Shown here piece after piece: positions 34,529-44,820 of a stretch of 64,000 nt of DNA. The stretch comes from PALSA-1004 sp963829085. GTDB lineage: Bacteria > Pseudomonadota > Gammaproteobacteria > Burkholderiales > SG8-41. The notes under the pieces were generated by a model that had not been told where the DNA came from, did no database searches, and worked only from the letters and a program-made list of their open reading frames with translations. The stretch covers positions 124,001 through 188,000 of the forward strand of contig CAWHHJ010000012.1 of assembly GCA_963829085.1 (NCBI GenBank), read 5' to 3'. A program made the translations under genes and the position numbers. The stretch's first letter is position 1, and each line of letters starts with the position of its first letter.

Positions 34529-36744
34529 ATGAGCGCACCGATACAAATTGCAGGCGGCGAAAATCCACGCCGTACGCGCGCAAACAATGGGCGCCGTGTC
34601 ACGCCTACCTTGTTCACTCCGGGTCGCAACTGTTACCGGAGCACCAAAGCAAATCGGGTTGCGCTTCTGGTTGACGGTGAACATTACTTCCGCGCATTCG
34701 CCCACGCGGCGCTACTCGCCCAGCATTCCATCGTCATCCTCGCGTGGGACTTCGATAGTCGCATGCGGCTGCACTGGGAGGACGAAAACTCAGGCGTCCC
34801 CGCCACGCTAGGCGCGTTCTTAAACTATCTCGTCGAGCGCCGGCCGGCACTCCACATCTATATTCTCAACTGGGATTATCCGATGGTGTTCGGCACGGAT
34901 CGCGAGTTCCCGCCGTTGTATGGACTCGGGTGGTCGCCGCCTCGAAACGTGCATCTATGCTACGACAACACGCACGTCGTCGGCGGATCGCATCACCAGA
35001 AAATCGTCGTGATTGACGATGCGGTCGCATTTTCAGGCGGCCTTGATCTGACCAGCCGGCGTTGGGACTCGTGCGACCACAAAGCTGACAACCCGCGACG
35101 TGTGGCGAACGGCAATCCGTATCCGCCCTTTCACGATTTGATGGCAGCGGTAGACGGCGAAGCTGCGCGCGTGCTGGCTGAAATAGCGCGCGCACGATGG
35201 AGCCGTGCCACGGGCACGCGGATTCCGCCTGTTCGTAAGCAGAGTGACGGTTGGCCGCCGGAGCTCAAAGTGGAGATGACGGACGTTGCGGTTGCCGTGT
35301 CACGAACCGAGCCGCCGCAGCCGGGACGTCCGGGCGTCCATGAAGTCGAGCAGCTTTATCTCGACATGATCGCCGCGGCGCGGCGTTACATTTATATTGA
35401 AAACCAGTACTTCACTTCGAAAAAGCTGGGCGCGGCGCTCGCCGAGCGGCTTGCTGAAGAAGACGGCCCCGAGGTCATCATCGTCCTGCGCTATCTGAGT
35501 CACGGATGGCTCGAAGAAAACACCATGCATGCCCTGCGGACGCGGCTGATTAAAAAACTGCGTGCTGTGGACCGCTGGAATCGCTGCCGCATCTTTTATC
35601 CGCACGTGCCCGGACTCAAGGAGGGCACATGTGTCGACATTCACTCGAAGGCGATGATCGTTGATGACGAGCTCTTGCGCATCGGGTCGGCGAATTTCTG
35701 CAATCGCTCGATGGGCATGGACAGTGAATGCGATCTCACTTTCGAGGCACGCGGCAATCCGCGAATTTCCGACGTCATCGCCAATTTCCGCGACCGGCTG
35801 CTCGGTGAACATCTTGATGTCCCCGCGCAGGACGTGCGGGCTGAGTTGGAACGAGCGGGTACAGCTTGCCGGCGCTATTGCAGCGCTGCAGCGTGAAGGA
35901 CGCACGCTGCAGGCCTTCGGCGAATTGCCGGAATGGCCGGACGTTGTCATCGAAGTCGCAGCCGTTGCCGACCCCGAGCGCCCCGCATCGATCGATGATC
36001 TCGTCAAAGAGTTTTCTCCCAACCTCGAAGCGGGAAAGGCGCGCCCGAAGTGGCAGATCATTCTGGGTGTCATGATCGCCGTGGCGGTGATGACCGCTGC
36101 GTGGAAGTACCACACCGCTTGCTCAACTCGCCGATCCCGACGTCATTATCAAAGCTGCGCGCGAATTTGGCAGCAGGCCATGGGCGCCCATCGTTGTGAT
36201 GCTCGCCTACACGCCGGCATGCGTCACGATGTTCCCCCGGCCTCTGATCACGCTGTTCGCGATCGTCGCCTTTGGCGCGTGGGCTGGTTTCGGTTATGCG
36301 CTTGCCGGAATTGTCATTGCGGCGCTTGCGACATATCTAGGCGGGCGGCTGGCGGGTCGTGCACGCGTACGCCGGCTGGCCGGCCCTAAGCTTAATCGAG
36401 TCAGCGAGATCTTGCGCAAACGCGGTCTGCTCGCGATGACTGCGGTGCGTCTGGTGCCGGTTGCGCCGTTCGCCGTGATCGGTCTGGTTGCGGGCGCAAT
36501 TCGCGTAAGGGTGTGGCACGTCGCGCTCGGAACCGCGATCGGCAACGCGCCGGGAACGCTCGCAACCACAGTGTTCGGGGATCAGCTTCAAGCCGCGCTG
36601 CGCGATCCCTCCACCATCAATTACTGGTTGGTCGGCGCCGTCCTTCTGCTGTTCGCGGTTGCGATATTGCTCTTCAGGCGCTGGTTCTTCGGCCGATCGC
36701 ATGAAAGTGAAGGATCGGCTCCGGCGCGCGCCTCGCATGCATAA
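34529..36744 (+). pseudogene. Phospholipase D / VTT-domain fusion protein, two frameshifts
   Basis: Start after GGGAGGTT. Residues 1-440 hold two PLD half-domains with HKD motifs: HHQKIVVIDDAVAFSGGLD and HSKAMIVDDELLRIGSANF. After about 35855 the frame moves by one (LAGAIAALQREGRTLQ, then a membrane helix IILGVMIAVAVMTAAW). At about 36112 it moves again to a VTT/SNARE-associated membrane domain (MFPRPLITLFAIVAFGAWAG, KRGLLAMTAVRLVPVAPF). Removing one extra base at each point gives 737 residues ending at 36744. Such fusions are known and probably work on membrane phospholipids. An endonuclease/phosphatase-like gene overlaps the end. Confidence 0.82.
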
Positions 36745-37489
36745 ACCAATCAAGCGCGAAGGCGACACCCGCGCTTCCCCGTGCCGCATTAAAGTCGCTA
36801 CCTACAACATACACGTCGGCATCGGTCGCGACGGTCAGTTCAAGCCACAGCGCATCGCCAACGTCATTCGTGAATTGGACGCGGACATCGTCGCGCTGCA
36901 GGAAGTGCCGTTCACTACCGGCGGCTTTGACATGCTTGAGTATCTCGCCCGGACGTGTGGGCGCATTGCCGTTGCCGGACCGACAATCAAAACCGCGCAT
37001 GAGCATTTCGGCAATGCAGTACTCACGCGCTTTTCCGTCAATGACGTTCAGCGCATTGATCTGAGCGTTCCACGGCGTGAACCGCGCGGCGCGATTACCG
37101 CGCTCCTCGATTGTCATGGTCTCGCCTTGCGCCTCATAGCGACGCATCTCGGCTTATGGCCTTCAGAGCGGCGTCTACAGATCCGTCAGTTATTGCGCGT
37201 CGTGCGCGATGCGGATCTTGCGCCGATCATCCTGCTCGGCGATCTTAACGAGTGGTTCGTGTGGGGCAGACCTGTGCGCTGGCTGCACAAGCAGTTCAAA
37301 CATACGCCGTCGCCTGCGAGCTTTCCTGCGGGGCGGCCGATGCTCGCGTTGGACCGTATCTGGGTGAGGCCGCGGCAGGCACTGCGGCATCTCGAAGTGC
37401 ACATGAGCACGCTTGCTCGCGTGGCCTCAGATCATTTGCCGGTGAGCGCGACGCTCGATTTCGATGCAGCGCGCATGAGTCACGCCTAG
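36737..37489 (+). CDS. Endonuclease/exonuclease/phosphatase-family protein
   Basis: About 250 residues from the ATG at 36737, which overlaps the end of the PLD/VTT gene by eight bases; an ATG at 36701 is also possible. The EEP fold is seen in KVATYNIHVGIGRDG, IVALQEVPF with the metal-binding Glu, IATHLGLWPSERRLQ, LLGDLNEW and the final SDHLPVSATL. Proteins next to PLD/VTT genes are usually lipid phosphatases or phosphodiesterases of this fold, so the pair may act one after the other on lipid head groups. Confidence 0.88.
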   Translation: MHKPIKREGDTRASPCRIKVATYNIHVGIGRDGQFKPQRIANVIRELDADIVALQEVPFTTGGFDMLEYLARTCGRIAVAGPTIKTAHEHFGNAVLTRFSVNDVQRIDLSVPRREPRGAITALLDCHGLALRLIATHLGLWPSERRLQIRQLLRVVRDADLAPIILLGDLNEWFVWGRPVRWLHKQFKHTPSPASFPAGRPMLALDRIWVRPRQALRHLEVHMSTLARVASDHLPVSATLDFDAARMSHA

Positions 37490-37505
37490 TCGAACGTCGG
37501 GCGCA

Positions 37506-37976
37506 CTATGCGACGGTGATTCCCAACGTTGTGCGCCATACGCCATCGGCGTCAAGTTGCACCCCCGCGGCGTCTTGCTCTCCATTCCGCGCCAGATTTA
37601 GCTTTGCGGAGAACGATGCGTGCTCGGGATGAGTGACACGGTAGTCGAATCGCTCCGAACGCGTGGTTGCGGGCACGGCAGCCGTCTGCAACATAAAACG
37701 CCCGTCCGCATCGGTCACTGTTAAAACGTTCATTCGCGCATCCGCCGGCATCAAGCGGCTGACCGGTGAGTTGATAATTTCAACGGTCGCGCCGAAAAGT
37801 GGCTTCCCACTTTTATCCAACACGCGTCCCGATATAACCATCTTGCCGTCGGCATAGCCGGTGATGGCAGCGGGCGCGAGGAACGGCGCGGCAAGCAGCT
37901 GAGAGGGAGCCGCGGCGGTCGCGAGGGCTGCGATCATCAGACGACGGCGCCGCAATGACAAGGGTTCGTTCTTCAC
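37506..37976 (-). CDS. Tat-type exported beta-sandwich protein (intradiol dioxygenase-like fold)
   Basis: 156 residues. The N-terminus has an arginine cluster followed by a hydrophobic stretch (LRRRRLMIAALATAAAPSQLLAA), which fits a Tat or Sec signal. The body is one beta-sandwich of the kind found in intradiol dioxygenases or carboxypeptidase regulatory domains (GRVLDKSGKPLFGATVEI, VTDADGRFMLQT). The Tyr/His iron ligands of true dioxygenases are not evident, so catalysis is doubtful. It is convergent with the EEP gene. Confidence 0.65.
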   Translation of the reverse strand: MKNEPLSLRRRRLMIAALATAAAPSQLLAAPFLAPAAITGYADGKMVISGRVLDKSGKPLFGATVEIINSPVSRLMPADARMNVLTVTDADGRFMLQTAAVPATTRSERFDYRVTHPEHASFSAKLNLARNGEQDAAGVQLDADGVWRTTLGITVA

Positions 37977-38202
37977 ATTGGTCTCCTCGAGTTGGTGATC
38001 ATGGCGGCCATGAGAACACCATCATACCCTCGGCATAAGCGTATGGGGAAGGTTTGCGATGGGTGCGGCGTTGCACTAAGATCGTGAAACTCATCCAGGA
38101 GTGTGACCGATATGAGCAGCTTATCTACGGCTGCCGGCATCGATATGTCGGACTGTCATAACAGCGATCGACGATGATTGTTCAACGAGCGAGGAGAATA
38201 AA
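37977..38202. other. Intergenic region before the FAH-family gene
   Basis: No gene recognised. It should hold both promoters of the divergent flanking genes. The FAH start has GAGGAG seven bases before it. Confidence 0.4.
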
Positions 38203-39126
38203 ATGAAGCTGCTTTACTTCAACGATTTCAGGTTGGGCGTCCTCAAAGGCGACAACGTTGTTGACGTGACGTCGGTCGTACAAAACATTCCACACACCGG
38301 CCCGGGTGATCTCATGAACGGCCTCATCGCGCGCTTCAGCGATTTTCGTGCGCCGCTTGAACGAGCCGCAAGCACGGGCGCGGGCGTTCCCGTCGCTCAG
38401 GTCAAGATACGTCCGCCGCTGCCGAAGCCGGTCAACATCGATTGCATGGCAGTCAACTATATGGAAGACGGCACGCGCAAAGCGCCCGCGCCCATCAACG
38501 CGTTTCACAAAACACCCGGCTGCATCATCGCTCATGGCGAGACCATGGTGCTGCCTGACATTCCAGCCACGATCTTCGAAGGCGAAGCGGAGCTTGCGCT
38601 GGTGATCGGCAAGCCGGCTAGCAATGTGCCCGCTGCAAAAGCGATGGACTACATATTCGGCTACACGAACTTTATCGACGGGTCGGCGCGGGGTGTGGTG
38701 CCGGCAAGCAATTCTTTCTACCAGATGAAATCGCGCGCGACGTTTGCGCCGATCGGACCGTACCTGGTCACTGCTGACGAGATTCGCGATCCGCTGAAGC
38801 TGCAAGTGAAGCTGTGGGTCAACGGCACGCTCAAGCAGAACTACAACACGAGTGACATGGCGCATAAGATTGCGCGCTGCATCGAGTGGATTACGTCCAT
38901 ACACGATCTTGAGCCGGGCGATATTCTCGCAACCGGCACCAATCATCGCGGCCTTTCCGCCTTTATGGATGGTGACACCATCGAGCTGGAGACCGAGGGA
39001 CTAGGACGTTTGACGGTGAAGGTGAAAGACGATCTTAAACGTACCTGGCTGCGCGAAACACGGCTCGACCGCGAGATGAAAGGTCTTGAAGGTACGACGC
39101 CCCAGTTAACCGGCAAGTACGCCTGA
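38203..39126 (+). CDS. Fumarylacetoacetate hydrolase (FAH) family protein
   Basis: 307 residues with GAGGAG before ATG. The FAH-type C-terminal domain shows NYMEDG, metal-binding acidic residues in FEGEAELALVIGK, the loop GYTNFIDGSARG and the end LEPGDILATGTNHRG. Members hydrolyse or decarboxylate acyl-pyruvates such as fumarylpyruvate and 2-oxo-hept-diene-dioates. Catabolism of an aromatic or dicarboxylate is therefore the likely context. Cytosolic. A strong terminator follows, so it is probably a single-gene unit. Confidence 0.88.
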   Translation: MKLLYFNDFRLGVLKGDNVVDVTSVVQNIPHTGPGDLMNGLIARFSDFRAPLERAASTGAGVPVAQVKIRPPLPKPVNIDCMAVNYMEDGTRKAPAPINAFHKTPGCIIAHGETMVLPDIPATIFEGEAELALVIGKPASNVPAAKAMDYIFGYTNFIDGSARGVVPASNSFYQMKSRATFAPIGPYLVTADEIRDPLKLQVKLWVNGTLKQNYNTSDMAHKIARCIEWITSIHDLEPGDILATGTNHRGLSAFMDGDTIELETEGLGRLTVKVKDDLKRTWLRETRLDREMKGLEGTTPQLTGKYA

Positions 39127-39149
39127 GTCTAGATTGAGATGTACGGAAG

Positions 39150-39173
39150 AAGGGGCCTTTGCGGCCCCTTTTT
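39150..39173 (+). terminator. Intrinsic terminator of the FAH gene
   Basis: Stem AAGGGGCC / GGCCCCTT with loop TTTGC, followed by a T run, 24 bases after the stop. Confidence 0.92.
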
Positions 39174-39301
39174 GTCGCCTTGTATGCCGCCTGCATTGAT
39201 GTTGACCGCGTACTTCCGACAACATTAGTGGAGTTGCCCCGACTGTCAGTAGAAGCGATACGTTGGACACTGCGCAGATGCGCATTTCACAGGAGAGCGC
39301 G

Positions 39302-39778
39302 ATGCCCACAAAGACTGCGATTGAACGCGCAAAGAAAGACGCGCGTGAAGGGAAGTCGCCGACTACTCAGGCCGGCGAATTCGTGCGCGAGGTGATTGAG
39401 CATGTGCGTGAAGGCAAGCATGGTGTGCGATCAGCAAAGCAGGCGATCGCCATCGGGCTATCCGAAGCGCGCAGGGCGGGCGTCAAGCTGCCGCCGCGGC
39501 CAGGCAATAAGGCCGATGCCGCAGCCAACCGCGCGCGGAAGAAAAAACCGTCGGCGAAAAGGGCCCGCGCTACGTTGAAAGCGCTGCGGCGGGAGCCGCA
39601 CTCAACCGTATCGCACGATGCACTCGCGCGCCAGGCGCATGCAAGCGCTGAAAAGCGCGGCCCGGCTAACCGGCGCCGCGCAGCCGCAAAGGCGCTGCGA
39701 ACGAAGGGCAGTAAAGTGTTGCAGTCAGCGGGCAGGAAGGCGACACAAACACGCGCGCGCCGTCAGCGCGCGCGGTAA
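39302..39778 (+). CDS. DUF6496-type basic protein
   Basis: 158 residues from the ATG at 39302, with AGGAGAG before it. The first 70 residues match the conserved pattern of DUF6496: KKDAREGKSPTTQAGEFVRE and HVREGKHGVRSAKQAIAIGL then SEARRAGVKLPP. The rest is very rich in Lys, Arg and Ala, like a histone tail. Such proteins probably bind nucleic acid, but no function is proven. It is common in Burkholderiales and relatives, which fits the proposed origin of the window. Confidence 0.85.
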   Translation: MPTKTAIERAKKDAREGKSPTTQAGEFVREVIEHVREGKHGVRSAKQAIAIGLSEARRAGVKLPPRPGNKADAAANRARKKKPSAKRARATLKALRREPHSTVSHDALARQAHASAEKRGPANRRRAAAKALRTKGSKVLQSAGRKATQTRARRQRAR

Positions 39779-39801
39779 TCTGCATAAGCGGCAGCGCTCG
39801 A

Positions 39802-40890
39802 TTAGCGCCGGTACCGGTACTCGCGGTTAGTCCCGAAGATTTTTTTCGGGATCGCGCCATACACCATCTGCACGGCATCGACCGCTTCGGCGATCGTGTA
39901 ATTGACGGCGATACTTGCCAGTGAATAAGCATCCTGCGCAGAGAGTCCCCGCTCTTTCTGCAGAAATGCAATGGTTTCGAGCGCGGCTTCCTTCAGCGCT
40001 ACGTCGAGATCGGTATCCATTCCCATGACGTAGTAGTTGTCGGCATCTTCCGCGCGCGGCCACTTCATCGCCCGGCCGGCGCCCTTATGAACGATGAATT
40101 GAAGCACCGGTGTCAGTGACGCTTCAATCGCGGTGCCGTTAATCTCGCCATCCGCCTGTACGGCGTGCGAGTCGCCCGTATAGAACAACGCACCTGCCTG
40201 GTGTACCGGCAGATAAAGCGAAGCACCGGTGGTCAGGCGATTGAAATCCATATTGCCGCCATAAATGCCCGGCGGACGCGTGTTAGCAAGCGGTGCCGGC
40301 GGCTGCACTGCCATGATTCCCATGAAGGGAACAAGCGGTACTTCGATACCGGGCGCAAACAGCGCAACGCGACGTTGCAAATCGAAGCGGATGATTTTCG
40401 GATAGGCGGCCGTGTGCACATCCGGCAGCACGCCGGTCCCTTTGGCGCTGTTGTTGACGCCATACGGTACGCGGAATTTGAAATCAACCATGCGCACCTC
40501 GAGCATATCGCCGGGCTCGGCCGTTTCGACGTAGATGGGGCCTGTGAGCACATGCGCACCCGAGTCCTTCGGATGATCCGCCTTGTGGTAAATATCGAGC
40601 GCGTCGGCGAGTACTTCATTCGCTGATACGCCGCCGGCCGCGAAGAATTTGAGCGGGTCCATGCCGTTATTGACGCCCTGGTGGGAGACGGTGTCGATGG
40701 ACACCGTTTGTCCCGGACGGACGCGGGCGACAGGCTGCCGTCCGCCGGGCAGGTGTCCCCAGCTCACAGTTTGCGGAGTCGAGTTCACGTGCGTGTCAAT
40801 GCTGTAAGGCATCTGCGTGCACGCGGAAGTCGCTGCTACGATCGTCAGAATCGGCAAGGAAATACGCAGTGGAATCACGGGCAGCTCCAT
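39802..40890 (-). CDS. Acetamidase/formamidase-family protein, probably lipoprotein
   Basis: About 362 residues from the ATG at 40890. The N-terminal hydrophobic stretch ends in VAATSAC, a possible but weak lipobox, so it may be anchored in the envelope. The amidase domain is clear: HLPGGRQPVARVRPGQTVSI, GPIYVETAEPGDMLEVRMVD, GIYGGNMDFNRL and HAVQADGEINGTAIEA. Family members hydrolyse formamide or short amides in the cytosol, so an exported form suggests another amide. Starting further upstream gives an unlikely N-terminal tail. It is divergent from a Bug gene. Confidence 0.83.
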   Translation of the reverse strand: MELPVIPLRISLPILTIVAATSACTQMPYSIDTHVNSTPQTVSWGHLPGGRQPVARVRPGQTVSIDTVSHQGVNNGMDPLKFFAAGGVSANEVLADALDIYHKADHPKDSGAHVLTGPIYVETAEPGDMLEVRMVDFKFRVPYGVNNSAKGTGVLPDVHTAAYPKIIRFDLQRRVALFAPGIEVPLVPFMGIMAVQPPAPLANTRPPGIYGGNMDFNRLTTGASLYLPVHQAGALFYTGDSHAVQADGEINGTAIEASLTPVLQFIVHKGAGRAMKWPRAEDADNYYVMGMDTDLDVALKEAALETIAFLQKERGLSAQDAYSLASIAVNYTIAEAVDAVQMVYGAIPKKIFGTNREYRYRR

Positions 40891-41112
40891 GTTTGATGTT
40901 TCAAACGAGTATATCACCGGCCTCGATGCGTCTTGCACACGGCGATCGTGTTGACCGCAATAGTCCGATGTGTACGATGGTTCCGCGGTCGACGAGGTTA
41001 TTCCGTGGACCGCATCGTGCGCACCGCGAACATAACAATCAAATAGTCCAGGCACGCATCGCTCATTCGTTTAAGATGGCGACGATTTTTACATCGGAGG
41101 AAACGGGCAATA
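40891..41112. other. Divergent promoter region (amidase / Bug)
   Basis: About 220 bases between divergent starts; no gene. ATCGGAGGAA lies before the plus-strand Bug start. The amidase and Bug genes may share control here. Confidence 0.4.
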
Positions 41113-42084
41113 ATGAAAAAAGTAATGCTGTTTGCCGCTGCTGCCGTGTCTGCCTTATGCGTCGCGCAATCTGCCTCGTCGCAGAATTATCCAGTACGGC
41201 CCATACGCATTCTCATCGCACAAGCGCCGGGCAGCACGACGGATATCGTCAGCCGCATACTGGGCAATAAGCTTGGCGAGAGTCTCGGGCAGCCGATGGT
41301 CATCGACGCGAGGCCCGGGGCGGGCGGCACGCTCGGTACCGAGCTCGCCGCGCGTGCAGCCCCGGATGGCTACACACTTTTCATGGCGAATAACTCGACG
41401 CACGGATCCAATCCCGCTCTGTATCCCAAGCTTTCGTACGACGCGGTGAAGGATTTCGCCCCGATCATCTATGTCGCTGCCACGCCTTATGTGTTGTCCG
41501 TTCATCCGTCATTGCCCGTAACGACCGTCAAGCAGCTTATCGCGCTTGCAAAAGCGAAGCCGGGGCAACTGAATTACGCATCGGCAGGTAACGGCAGCAC
41601 ACATCATTTGTCGGGCGAGCTGCTGAAGACAATGGCTGGCATCGATATGGTTCACATTCCCTATAAAGGAACAACGCCGGCGCTATCGGCATTGCTGGCG
41701 GGCGAAGTCTCGGTGATGTTCGTTACAGTGACCGGTGTACAGCCGCATATCAAAAGCGGTAAAGTGCGCGCGCTTGCCGTCTCCACGCCGAAGCGCTCGG
41801 ACATGTTGCCGGACGTGCCAACGGTAGCTGAAGCCGCGCTGCCGGGCTTCGAGATGCTGTCATGGTTCGGCTTGCTCGCTCCCGCGGGAACGCCGCCGGC
41901 CGTAGTGACGCGGATTAACGCGGATACTGCCAAAGTGCTTGCACTGCCGGACGTAAAGGCAGCGTTGTTGGCGCAAGGGCTCGAAGTCATATCGGGAACG
42001 CCCGAGCAGTTTGGTAATTACATAAAGACCGAGATCGCGAAGATCACGCGGCTCGCGAAAGCGACCGGCATCAAAGCGGAGTAG
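41113..42084 (+). CDS. Bug/TctC-family periplasmic solute-binding protein
   Basis: 323 residues after a strong GGAGGAA site. Signal peptide (LFAAAAVSALCVAQSASSQ), then YPVRPIRILIAQAPGSTTD (the PPGGG loop is replaced by APGSTT), APDGYTLFMA, VHIPYKGTT and LLAPAGTPP. The changed loop again suggests a different ligand class. Convergent with another Bug gene that ends 60 bases later. Possibly paired with the divergent acetamidase-like gene. Confidence 0.92.
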   Translation: MKKVMLFAAAAVSALCVAQSASSQNYPVRPIRILIAQAPGSTTDIVSRILGNKLGESLGQPMVIDARPGAGGTLGTELAARAAPDGYTLFMANNSTHGSNPALYPKLSYDAVKDFAPIIYVAATPYVLSVHPSLPVTTVKQLIALAKAKPGQLNYASAGNGSTHHLSGELLKTMAGIDMVHIPYKGTTPALSALLAGEVSVMFVTVTGVQPHIKSGKVRALAVSTPKRSDMLPDVPTVAEAALPGFEMLSWFGLLAPAGTPPAVVTRINADTAKVLALPDVKAALLAQGLEVISGTPEQFGNYIKTEIAKITRLAKATGIKAE

Positions 42085-42143
42085 CACGTGGCGCGCCTTG
42101 CGGCAGATAACCCGCTCCAGACACGCGAGCGGAACGTTGATGA

Positions 42144-43124
42144 TTACTCCGCTTTGATACCCGCTCGCCGAATTACCTTCGACCATTTCGCGGCTTCACT
42201 CGTGATGAAGCGACTCGCCTCTGTCTGCGAAGTGGGCCACGGCTCGGCACCCAATGCTATTAGCCGCTGCCTGACGTCAGGTAACTCGAGGATGCGGGTT
42301 ATTTCCTGATTGAGCTTGTTTACGACCGCAGCAGGTGTGCCCGCAGGCGCGAGAAACGCATACCACCCCGTTACTTCGTAACCGGGCAGAGATTCTGCAA
42401 CCGTCGGCACTTCCGGCGCGAAAGCGGCGCGCTTCACGCCGCTGACGGCGATCATTCTCACCCGGCCGGAGCGTGCCTGGGGCAGGCTTTCGAGCACGGT
42501 GCCAAACATCATCGACACCTGGCCGCCGACCACATCGGTCAACGCAGGGGCGCCGCCTTTATACGGGATGTGCGTGATGTCGATGCCGGCCATGCTTTTC
42601 AAAAGCTCGCCGGCCAGATGATTCGTATTTCCACTGCCGCTCGACGCAAAAGTGAGTTTCCCGGGCCGCGATTTCGCAACCGCAATAAGCTCATTGACGT
42701 TCTGCGCCGGTATTGCCGGATGCACGACCAGCAGAAACGGAAACGAAACCGCCATCGATATCGGTGCAAAGTCGCGCGTCGGGTGATAGTTCACTTTCGC
42801 GTAAAGACTCGGATTGATCGAATGCGCCGCGGCAACGATGAGCAGCGTATAGCCGTCCGCGGGCGATTTGGCCACGATCTCGGTGCCCAGCATGGTGCCT
42901 GCGCCCGGGCGGTTGTCGAGTATCACCGCCTGGCCCCAGGACTCAGTCATTTTTTGCGCGACGAGACGCGACACAACGTCGGTGCCGCCGCCGGGGGCGA
43001 ACGGCGACACGAGGCGAATCGGCTTGTTCGGATAAGGCGCAGGCTGGGCATGCGCGACACCGGCATTTGCAAACAGCAGACACAATCCAGCGATGGAGCG
43101 CGCATTCGCGAAGGAAAAAGTCAT
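42144..43124 (-). CDS. Bug/TctC-family periplasmic solute-binding protein
   Basis: 326 residues from the ATG at 43124, selected because it opens the signal peptide (ARSIAGLCLLFANAGVAHAQ). Family marks: YPNKPIRLVSPFAPGGGTD, SPADGYTLLIV, THIPYKGGA and FLAPAGTPA. It keeps the common APGGGTD loop. Upstream is a GIY-YIG-like gene on the other strand. Its stop faces that of the preceding Bug gene, with no clear terminator between. Confidence 0.9.
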   Translation of the reverse strand: MTFSFANARSIAGLCLLFANAGVAHAQPAPYPNKPIRLVSPFAPGGGTDVVSRLVAQKMTESWGQAVILDNRPGAGTMLGTEIVAKSPADGYTLLIVAAAHSINPSLYAKVNYHPTRDFAPISMAVSFPFLLVVHPAIPAQNVNELIAVAKSRPGKLTFASSGSGNTNHLAGELLKSMAGIDITHIPYKGGAPALTDVVGGQVSMMFGTVLESLPQARSGRVRMIAVSGVKRAAFAPEVPTVAESLPGYEVTGWYAFLAPAGTPAAVVNKLNQEITRILELPDVRQRLIALGAEPWPTSQTEASRFITSEAAKWSKVIRRAGIKAE

Positions 43125-43202
43125 CCGAACTTCCGCGTGAGTGGGCCGTGTGATGTTAGCATTGTGTCGCATTTCGCAGAGTGGGCTGCAGATCAATCAA
43201 TA

Positions 43203-43541
43203 ATGAATTCATCGAAGATCCCGCGCGCTCATCACAACGTGTATGTCGTGCTGCTCTCGCCGCTGGTTCTGAACGAAGCGAAATTCCGCCGCTGCAATCC
43301 CGATTACGATGTCACCAAACCGTGCGTGTATGTCGGCATGACCGGACTCGATCCGGACGCCCGCTTCGACAAGCATAAAGCCGGCATCCGGTCGAACCGT
43401 TTTGTACAGCAGTATGGCGAACGGCTGCTGCCTGCGCTGTATGAATGCTACAACCCGATGCCGTATGAGGCTGCGTGCGACATGGAAGTAGAACTCGCAA
43501 TCAGTCTCCGAGAAAAGGGGTATGGTGTCTGGCAGGCGTGA
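43203..43541 (+). CDS. GIY-YIG-like small protein
   Basis: 112 residues. VYVVLLSP near residue 13 and CVYVGMTG near 41 resemble the paired GIY and YIG strands of the GIY-YIG nuclease fold, followed by a family-like Arg in DPDARFDKHKAG and by FVQQYGERLLPALYE. The final part contains several Glu residues (ACDMEVELAI) as expected for the metal-binding Glu. It may nick DNA, but many small stand-alone members are uncharacterised. Weak ribosome site. Divergent from the Bug gene. Confidence 0.6.
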   Translation: MNSSKIPRAHHNVYVVLLSPLVLNEAKFRRCNPDYDVTKPCVYVGMTGLDPDARFDKHKAGIRSNRFVQQYGERLLPALYECYNPMPYEAACDMEVELAISLREKGYGVWQA

Positions 43542-43633
43542 GCCTCGGCACGCGAACGCTCAAACATGCGCATGAAAACGAATATCATCGGTGGCCGGCC
43601 ACTGAATAGCGAAAACTCAAGGGGAGACCAAGT

Positions 43634-44796
43634 ATGAAACGATTCAAGGTAATCGCACTGGCAGCTACGACATTCCTCGCGCTGAGTCTGGCGTTCGGGT
43701 TGCCACAACACAACGCGGCCGCACAAACGACTGCAGCGCCGCGGGCAGTCCCGAAGTTTGAAGTCGATCCGTCGTGGCCCAAGCTACCGGCGAAGTGGGT
43801 CTTCGGTCAGGTGTCGAGCGTCTCAGTGGACTCCGATGATCACGCGTGGATATTGCAGCGGCCCAAGACGATCAGAGACGATCAGAAAGGGATGGCGGCG
43901 CCACCGGTCCTCGAATTCGATGCGGCCGGAAACTTCGTGCAAGGCTGGGGTGGCCCGGGCGAAGGCTATGATTGGCCCGAAATCGAGCATGGCATCTATG
44001 TCGATCCCAAGGGCATCGTGTGGATCGGCGGCAACGGCAAGACCGACAATCACCTGGTCAAGTTCACGAAGGCAGGACAGTTTGTCATGCAGATCGGCAA
44101 GAAAGGCGCGAGCAAGGGGAATACGGATACGGCAGAACGTGAAGGAGGCGGCCGACACGTTCGTCTACGCTACGACCAACGAGCTATTCGTCGCCGACGG
44201 CTACGGCAACAACCGGGTCATCGTATTCGACGCGGATACGGGCGCATTCAAGCGGATGTGGGGCGCCTTCGGAAAACAGCCCGTCGATCAGCCGAAGGCT
44301 GAGCCGTCGAAAATCCCGGAGTCTGCGCGCATTGCAGCAAAAGAAGAGACGGGACCCGGCCCGGACTATCTCAGCACCGTGCACGCGGCGCGCGTCTCGA
44401 ACGATGGTCTCGTTTACGTATCCGACCGTGCCGGCAAACGCGTGCAGGTGTTCAAGCTCGATGGCACGTACGTGACGCAAAAATTCATCGATCGCTGGTG
44501 TGAAGTGCCTCACTGCGGCAATGGCCAGACAGTTGCGAGTACCGCATTCTCACAGGATCCGGAACAGCGGTTTCTATATGTCGCCAGCCGCAGCCCGGCG
44601 CGCGTATGGGTTCTCGACCGCAAGACGCTCGAGCCGCTCGACTCGTTTGGCCGGCCCGGCATCGCGCCCGGCGAGTTCTATGTCACTGCACCACATGAAT
44701 GTCGACACCAAAGGCAATCTGTACGTGACGGAGGTACAGGACGGAAAGCGCGCGCAGAAATTCGTGTTCAAGGGCCTGTCGACGACCGCGAACTGA
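43634..44796 (+). pseudogene. Exported NHL-repeat propeller protein, two frameshifts
   Basis: GGGGAGACC before ATG; signal peptide (LAATTFLALSLAFG) and then propeller blades such as VSSVSVDSDDHAWILQRP, HGIYVDPKGIVWIGGNG and, after a shift at about 44132, ELFVADGYGNNRVIVFD. A second shift at about 44684 brings back LHHMNVDTKGNLYVTEVQDG and the end at 44796. Dropping one extra base at each site gives 386 residues. Unlike the NHL protein at 13.8 kb it is exported. Related bacterial proteins are often labelled peptidyl-amidating lyase-like; substrate unknown. Confidence 0.8.
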
Positions 44797-44820
44797 TGCG
44801 CGGGCGTTTACTCCTGCGGT

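Noticed and set aside
42570..43202. Long plus-strand open frame upstream of the GIY-YIG-like gene
   Set aside because: It is antisense to a Bug gene; only the part from 43203 has protein-like sequence.
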